Of a stretch of DNA of 64,000 nucleotides, positions 62,701-64,000 are shown piece by piece. Origin of the DNA: Nymphaea colorata (taxonomy: Eukaryota > Streptophyta > Magnoliopsida > Nymphaeales > Nymphaeaceae); assembly GCF_008831285.2 (NCBI RefSeq), contig NC_045142.1, forward strand, positions 16,185,354 to 16,249,353, written 5' to 3'. The position numbers and the translations under genes are program-made. The notes beneath the pieces were generated by a model. That model saw only the letters and a list, made by a program, of their open reading frames with translations, was not told the DNA's origin and ran no database searches. Positions within the stretch are counted from its first letter, which is position 1. Each line of letters opens with the position of its first letter.

Positions 62701-63269
62701 AGAAAGAAAAGAAAAAAAAAAAAAAAACGGAAGGGGAAGTTCACAGATGAAAGAAGATAGCAAGGTGTCAGCTTAAAAGAAAAAGACCTAGTTCTCCAAC
62801 GAGTTCAAGAGAAGAATCGGACCTTGAATTGAGCGAGCTGCATCTCTGATGAGAGGTCGGCCATCTTCCGCCGGAGATCGGCGGAGTCGGAGTCGGATTC
62901 CGCGAGGGAGGAATGGAGCAGCGCGAGCCATCGGGCGATGCTGGTGGAGCAGTTGAGGAGGGAGTCGCAGAGGGTTTGGCAGTTGATGAGGACGAAGATT
63001 TTGCTCCTGGTGCGGTAGGTGGCAAGGGCGGGGTTGGCCTTCGAGATGTCCGCGGCGATACCCCTGAGAGCCGTCCGAGCGGAGGGTGACGGTTCCCCAG
63101 CAGCGGCGGCGGTGGACTTGAAAAACTGGTTGAGAAGGAGGTCGAGGCGCTTGGCATAGGCGGAGAAGCGCCTGGGACACTCCCACTGGTGGTCAGAATC
63201 GCAGATCTCCGCGAGCGACTTGGTAATGGACTCCGCAACCGTCGCGAGCTCCCCTCCAGCCGATGACAT
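37965..63269 (-). CDS. U-box E3 ubiquitin ligase with ARM repeats (PUB42/43/44-like)
   Basis: Predicted 1,044-aa protein that would transfer ubiquitin from an E2 to substrates. Exons: 63269-62823, 62667-61876, 55796-55490, 54285-53806, 39073-37965; all junctions are GT-AG and phases agree. Residues 1-250 are the N-terminal helical region (AYAKRLDLLLNQFF). The U-box is at about 252-326: FICPLTKEVMKEPVV, SYERAAIQYWF, TCPVTGQVLK, LNPN. ARM repeats fill most of the rest (GLIPLIVRLLRD, AGRFQPLLNRLCEG, SGVLPLLTSILV, GAVQELMSLF). The start is the first ATG of a GC-rich first exon. The length suits the long PUB42-type members rather than the roughly 800-aa SAUL1/PUB44 form; which paralogue is not decided. 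Introns 1-4 are 155 bp, 6.1 kb, 1.2 kb and 14.7 kb. Confidence 0.92.
39609..39842 (+). mobile_element. Ty1/copia 5' LTR with primer-binding site
   Basis: From TGTTAAAGAG to CTGCAACA (234 bp), followed at 39843 by the tRNA-iMet primer site TGGTATCAGAGCC. A (TC)n run lies inside at 39764-39794. No 3' LTR was found; the element stops in RT at 42734. Confidence 0.75.
39856..40924 (+). mobile_element. copia leader, gag not recognised
   Basis: Follows the primer site. It repeats words such as GCTGCCGTGGAAGAA and CAGATCTG (seven copies, 40113-40298). No gag or zinc knuckle could be read, although about 1 kb is present, so gag was lost or replaced. Confidence 0.5.
40925..42734 (+). pseudogene. copia protease, integrase and N-terminal RT, broken
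   Basis: The protease start reads MIDSSTSRHCC, a decayed DSGAS. GAG-pre-integrase blocks follow (WHLKLGHPSVSKLRRMF, CDACQLGKHTR), then the integrase core with HVDVWGP, VDDFTRVSW, IRTDNSLEFKS and QQNGVAERKH. The linker (VFGCTCFAHILG, CVFIGYSANKKGYKC) leads to RT WVFTIKYHSDGSVERFKARLV, where homology ends abruptly at 42734. Frame breaks occur near 41525, 41644, 41805, 42381 and 42592. Confidence 0.85.
42735..42880. other. Junction between copia and gypsy fragments
   Basis: T-rich spacer with no identifiable ends or target duplication. Confidence 0.4.
42990..43119 (-). pseudogene. gypsy retropepsin-like protease fragment
   Basis: MRVEGRVKGRTVSILVDTG carries the catalytic D-T-G with the usual preceding hydrophobic strand. 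The following residues (RRITSL) no longer match the normal STHNF pattern, so it is decayed. Confidence 0.7.
43271..44146 (-). pseudogene. gypsy gag with zinc knuckle
   Basis: An N-terminal coiled-coil-like segment (MTTKEALAAMEALRRQAEAD) is followed by the gag core start FPKFHGEDPVSWVFRAEHYF. Later come SLLEAVELARIAKEKSTRF and a knuckle CFHCKEKRGPTHDC at 43314-43271. Frame changes occur near 43700 and 43370. Confidence 0.8.
44312..44326 (-). promoter_or_regulatory. TATA box in the gypsy LTR
   Basis: The minus strand reads CACATATAAAAGGG, a good TATA box about 150 nt before the LTR's 3' end. Confidence 0.6.
44411..45586 (+). pseudogene. Older copia: RT and start of RNase H, left part
   Basis: RT blocks are WVYTIKYKPYGSVERYK, YGLKQSPQAWFERLGLV and the catalytic YVDDMIVTSDDE, then the thumb and RNase H up to GVSELV, cut by the younger copia. 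It carries two tandem duplications: 42 bp in frame (44694-44735 and 44736-44777, repeating VYMCM..GY..LG) and 31 bp out of frame (45250-45280, 45281-45311). Several stops are present. It continues at 50135. Confidence 0.85.
45841..48072 (-). pseudogene. copia integrase tail, reverse transcriptase and RNase H, frame-broken
   Basis: Segments 48072-47287 (PPRVFGCVCFIHNHSFH, IFLGYSPTQKGYKC), 47256-46831 (WVYTIKYKPDGSVERYKARL, YELKQSPRAWFERL), 46883-46278 (catalytic YVDDMILTGDDED, IESYSDADWADF) and 46281-45835 (RNase H: STSGYCIYLGGN, SAEAEYRAVAMGVSELLW, YCDNKSAINLANN, RTKHVEIDQHFI). A stop near 47284 and frameshifts near 46850 and 46280 break it, so this copy is probably not autonomous. Confidence 0.88.
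48085..49146 (-). CDS. copia protease, GAG-pre-integrase and integrase core
   Basis: A 353-codon open frame. Protease active site CIIDSGATHHM, then RWHERLGHLPFGLLRQLFP and the zinc-binding CDVCHLAKH. The integrase core has its three acidic blocks: IHSDMWGP, FRSDNAREY and the Glu within QQNGVAERKN-type sequence (here PPQNGVAERKNR). The frame ends at LPSRVLNG-stop, one block before the linker that continues at 48072. Active-site residues look intact. Confidence 0.85.
   Translation of the reverse strand: MMADSRMGECIIDSGATHHMTGDPKVFHGYKLSSGKERVSLADDSSISVAEKGSLLLLNKFLVHNVLHVPHLPLNLLSVSQITKELNCELIFSADRCVMQDLVTGKRIGIGLTSDGLYRLPMRTAQALMTAVSQATKNREDSLQLIPRWHERLGHLPFGLLRQLFPDLCSRLDMTMVSCDVCHLAKHVWASYPLSSYRSNEVFAMIHSDMWGPSGIPSYHGFQYFITFIDDCSRNTIAYLLKDRSEVPTVIETFIAYVETQYGASVKTFRSDNAREYMCQSVDSFFRKKRIVHETSCSYTPPQNGVAERKNRQILNMTWALLFQHHVPKIYWGDAVLTSAYLINRLPSRVLNG
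49150..49872 (-). mobile_element. GC-rich copia leader occupying the place of gag
   Basis: Between the primer site and the protease there is about 0.7 kb of GC-rich low-complexity DNA. A GGC/CCG triplet tract lies at 49735-49825, and a degenerate repeat built on GGCGGAGCAGACAG-type words at 49435-49640. No gag fold, zinc knuckle or major-homology sequence can be read in any frame. Confidence 0.65.
50135..50332 (+). pseudogene. Older copia: RNase H, right part
   Basis: Resumes from the target duplication with LIDIGIETEGPMKMYCDNKS, HVLHDRTNHVEIDCYFIRER and ELILPYMK, the direct continuation of the frame at 45586. It breaks off at about 50332 before the C-terminal TKAL block. Confidence 0.85.
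50333..50937. other. GC- and CT-rich block of unknown origin
   Basis: Begins with GGTCTAGACCCGGACCCGAACC, followed by a GCGGCGGCGACGG stretch and then about 350 bp of CTCTCTC/CTCTCCC. A 5' splice-site-like CACAGGTAAGCC is at 50549. It resembles a captured gene leader or a copia leader, but I recognise no product. The open frames are CT low complexity. Confidence 0.35.
50938..51359 (+). pseudogene. copia RNase H C-terminus
   Basis: LISWRSKKQNVVSRSSAESEYRAIA (50963-51030, with a break near 51040), then MFCDNKAATYIANNPVFHER, TKHIEVDCHYICDLI, EEQIANIFTKAL and IYAPA-stop, followed by a polypurine tract TTGAGGGGGAG. It is a different family from its left neighbour. Confidence 0.85.
51360..51546 (+). 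mobile_element. Ty1/copia 3' LTR
   Basis: From TGTTGACGATGAGG to CGAAAACA (187 bp), directly after the polypurine tract. Same family as the 5' LTR at 12416. Confidence 0.8.
51600..52850 (-). pseudogene. copia integrase relic split by a MITE
   Basis: The upper part (52839-52530) reads QFGTEVKIFRSDSQEEF and, frame-shifted, a QQNGIAERKH-like block. The lower part (51750-51610) reads PKNFWAKVVLTSTYY, the next integrase segment. The two are separated by the element at about 51756-52512. No LTRs were found for this copy. Confidence 0.65.
51756..52512. mobile_element. TIR/MITE-like element with GTATCG-rich ends
   Basis: The left end CAGCATAACGTGTATCGG and the reverse complement of the right end (CAGTGTTATCTGTATCG) are similar. 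Subterminal regions are dense in CGTATCG/CGATACG words (52310-52510). The core is A/T-rich. It interrupts a copia integrase, but no target duplication could be settled. Confidence 0.55.
54286..55489 (-). other. Intron 3 of the U-box gene, 1.2 kb
   Basis: Donor GAAG/gtatg and acceptor aacag/GTAG; the joined reading is LCEGSLDVKLEMA. It contains only a (TG)n(TA)n microsatellite at about 55053-55091. Confidence 0.8.
56268..56320. repeat. (GA)n microsatellite
   Basis: About 26 GA units with one CA interruption. Confidence 0.9.
58260..59400 (-). mobile_element. Decayed copia with RNase H remnant between LTR-like repeats
   Basis: Minus-strand translation of 58440-58700 gives the RNase H end: KFHERTNYIDMG, then EKFLEKNIELLFV and LADFFTKTLTG. 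Direct repeats sharing GTTGGACTAGCCA and CAGAATAAAAA flank it (about 58305-58460 and 59213-59380) and are probably the LTRs. Most of the interior is deleted. Confidence 0.7.
59399..59519. repeat. Imperfect (TA)n tract
   Basis: About 120 bp of TA units with occasional AA/TT slips. Confidence 0.9.
59642..59711. repeat. (TC)n(TA)n microsatellite
   Basis: Same TC-then-TA order as at 80 and 6040. Confidence 0.9.
59717..60297. repeat. Nested MITE-like inverted repeats
   Basis: The outer ends share ATTTGGATGACA in inverted orientation (59722-59736, 60272-60288). An inner pair has AAGGCATGTTTCG at the left and, reverse-complemented, AAGGTAGTGTTTGG at the right (about 59779-60090). Interior words such as TTTTCAGAAAA repeat. 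No clear target duplications. Confidence 0.45.
62137..62358 (-). other. U-box domain of the E3 ligase
   Basis: The domain lies wholly within exon 2. It keeps the hydrophobic and charged positions of the RING-like fold without zinc ligands: FRSFICPLTKEVMKEPVVL, then the YERAAIQYWF helix, then PVTGQVLKSLKLNPN. All usual E2-contact positions look intact, so the ligase is probably active. Confidence 0.9.
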
Positions 63270-64000
63270 CTACGTCGCCCTGAGTTGGATCAGGAGGCTG
63301 CCATGGCGCACTCGGTGCTCGGAGTCCGGCGACTCGGGGATTAGGAGCGCTCAGTGAGGGCGTGGGAACGTGGAGATGGGGAGGAAACAGCCCGGAGGGA
63401 GAGGAACCGGAACTGGGCACTGTCGCTGAACCTGAATGTTGACGAACTGGTCAAGGACGTCAAAGGGGATGTCAACTGTCAGGGAAGCAAAAGTTTGGTA
63501 GTAACTAGTGAGTGGTGAGCCGGAGCAGAGTCCTTAGGATTCGAATGATCTGGTTATTGGGTCAGCGAGTTGACTCGTCGACTCGCTGAATTGACTTGTC
63601 GACTCAGTCAAGAATTCAAATAACTATGATATATTTTTCATGCAGTTAAATCGAGCAATTTTGGAAGATTCAAAACGAGTTAAGAGACGAATTGAGCTGA
63701 ATCTGATCGAGTCAGGAGCGAGTATGGGGCGAGCCTGCCCAACCTTTGACTCATGGACAGATTTGTTGGCTATCTGAGCTGACTCGAACGATTCCTGAGT
63801 CAAGCTGGTGAGTTTGCCAACTATGGTCGAAAACTTCTTTCCTTATCTTGGTTCAAAGCTGAATTGATGGTTCAGCGGTGCAGCATGTCCACTAGTGCAT
63901 AATTATGCTCTCATTCACGTCAAGAATGAGATTAGCAAATACGCTTAGCATCATGCACTTTTCTCGTGGGCTATATGATGCAGGTCTAGTTGTCGCATGC
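63270..64000 (-). other. Upstream region of the U-box gene
   Basis: GC-rich near the gene (63270-63480). At 63560-63830 there are many GACTCG/CGAGTC words like those of the MITE at 3989, but no ends or target duplication were found. No TATA box could be assigned. Confidence 0.4.

Noticed and set aside
62788-63238. Other long frames over the first exon of the U-box gene
   Set aside because: They overlap the real frame, are Pro/Ser/Arg-rich by GC bias, and do not splice in phase to exon 2.

Overview
Plant nuclear DNA, almost certainly from an angiosperm with a repeat-rich genome. The evidence is two plant genes with GT-AG introns of up to about 14.7 kb, Ty1/copia and Ty3/gypsy retrotransposons whose primer sites match plant initiator tRNA-Met, hAT and PIF/Harbinger type elements, and long (TC)n(TA)n microsatellites. 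I cannot name the species. No RNA genes or CRISPR arrays were seen.

Layout: 1-7.8 kb is intergenic, made of decayed repeats, MITEs and a probable old gypsy LTR. 8.2-17.2 kb (minus) is a six-exon gene for a kinase-less BUB1/MAD3 spindle-checkpoint protein (BMF3-like, 751 aa predicted). Its 6.25-kb third intron holds a triple-LTR TRIM element, the 5' end of a copia element, a 924-bp TIR element with an 8-bp target duplication, and a dead hAT transposase. 17.3-37.9 kb is intergenic: GC-rich/AT-core MITEs, a 4.3-kb copia element with its target duplication but a broken 5' LTR, a PIF/Harbinger-like MITE, a second TRIM, and a large Tat/Ogre-like gypsy relic. 38.0-63.3 kb (minus) is a five-exon U-box/ARM-repeat E3 ubiquitin ligase gene of the PUB42/43/44 type (1,044 aa predicted). 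Its fourth intron (39.1-53.8 kb) is a retrotransposon graveyard in which a fairly young copia (45587-50134, target duplication GTTTG) sits inside an older copia of the same family. 63.3-64 kb is the upstream region of the ligase gene.

The two host genes act in separate processes (mitotic checkpoint and protein ubiquitination), and nothing in the sequence links them. Both gene models were built by hand: every splice junction keeps the reading frame and uses GT-AG, but no transcript evidence was available.

The most distinctive points are the repeated Cdc20-binding-like (ABBA) and TKEA..MF modules in the checkpoint protein, the TRIM pair with perfect target duplications (one with three LTRs), the 8-bp-TSD MITE family with GC-rich flanks and AT-rich cores, and two copia copies that lack recognisable gag.
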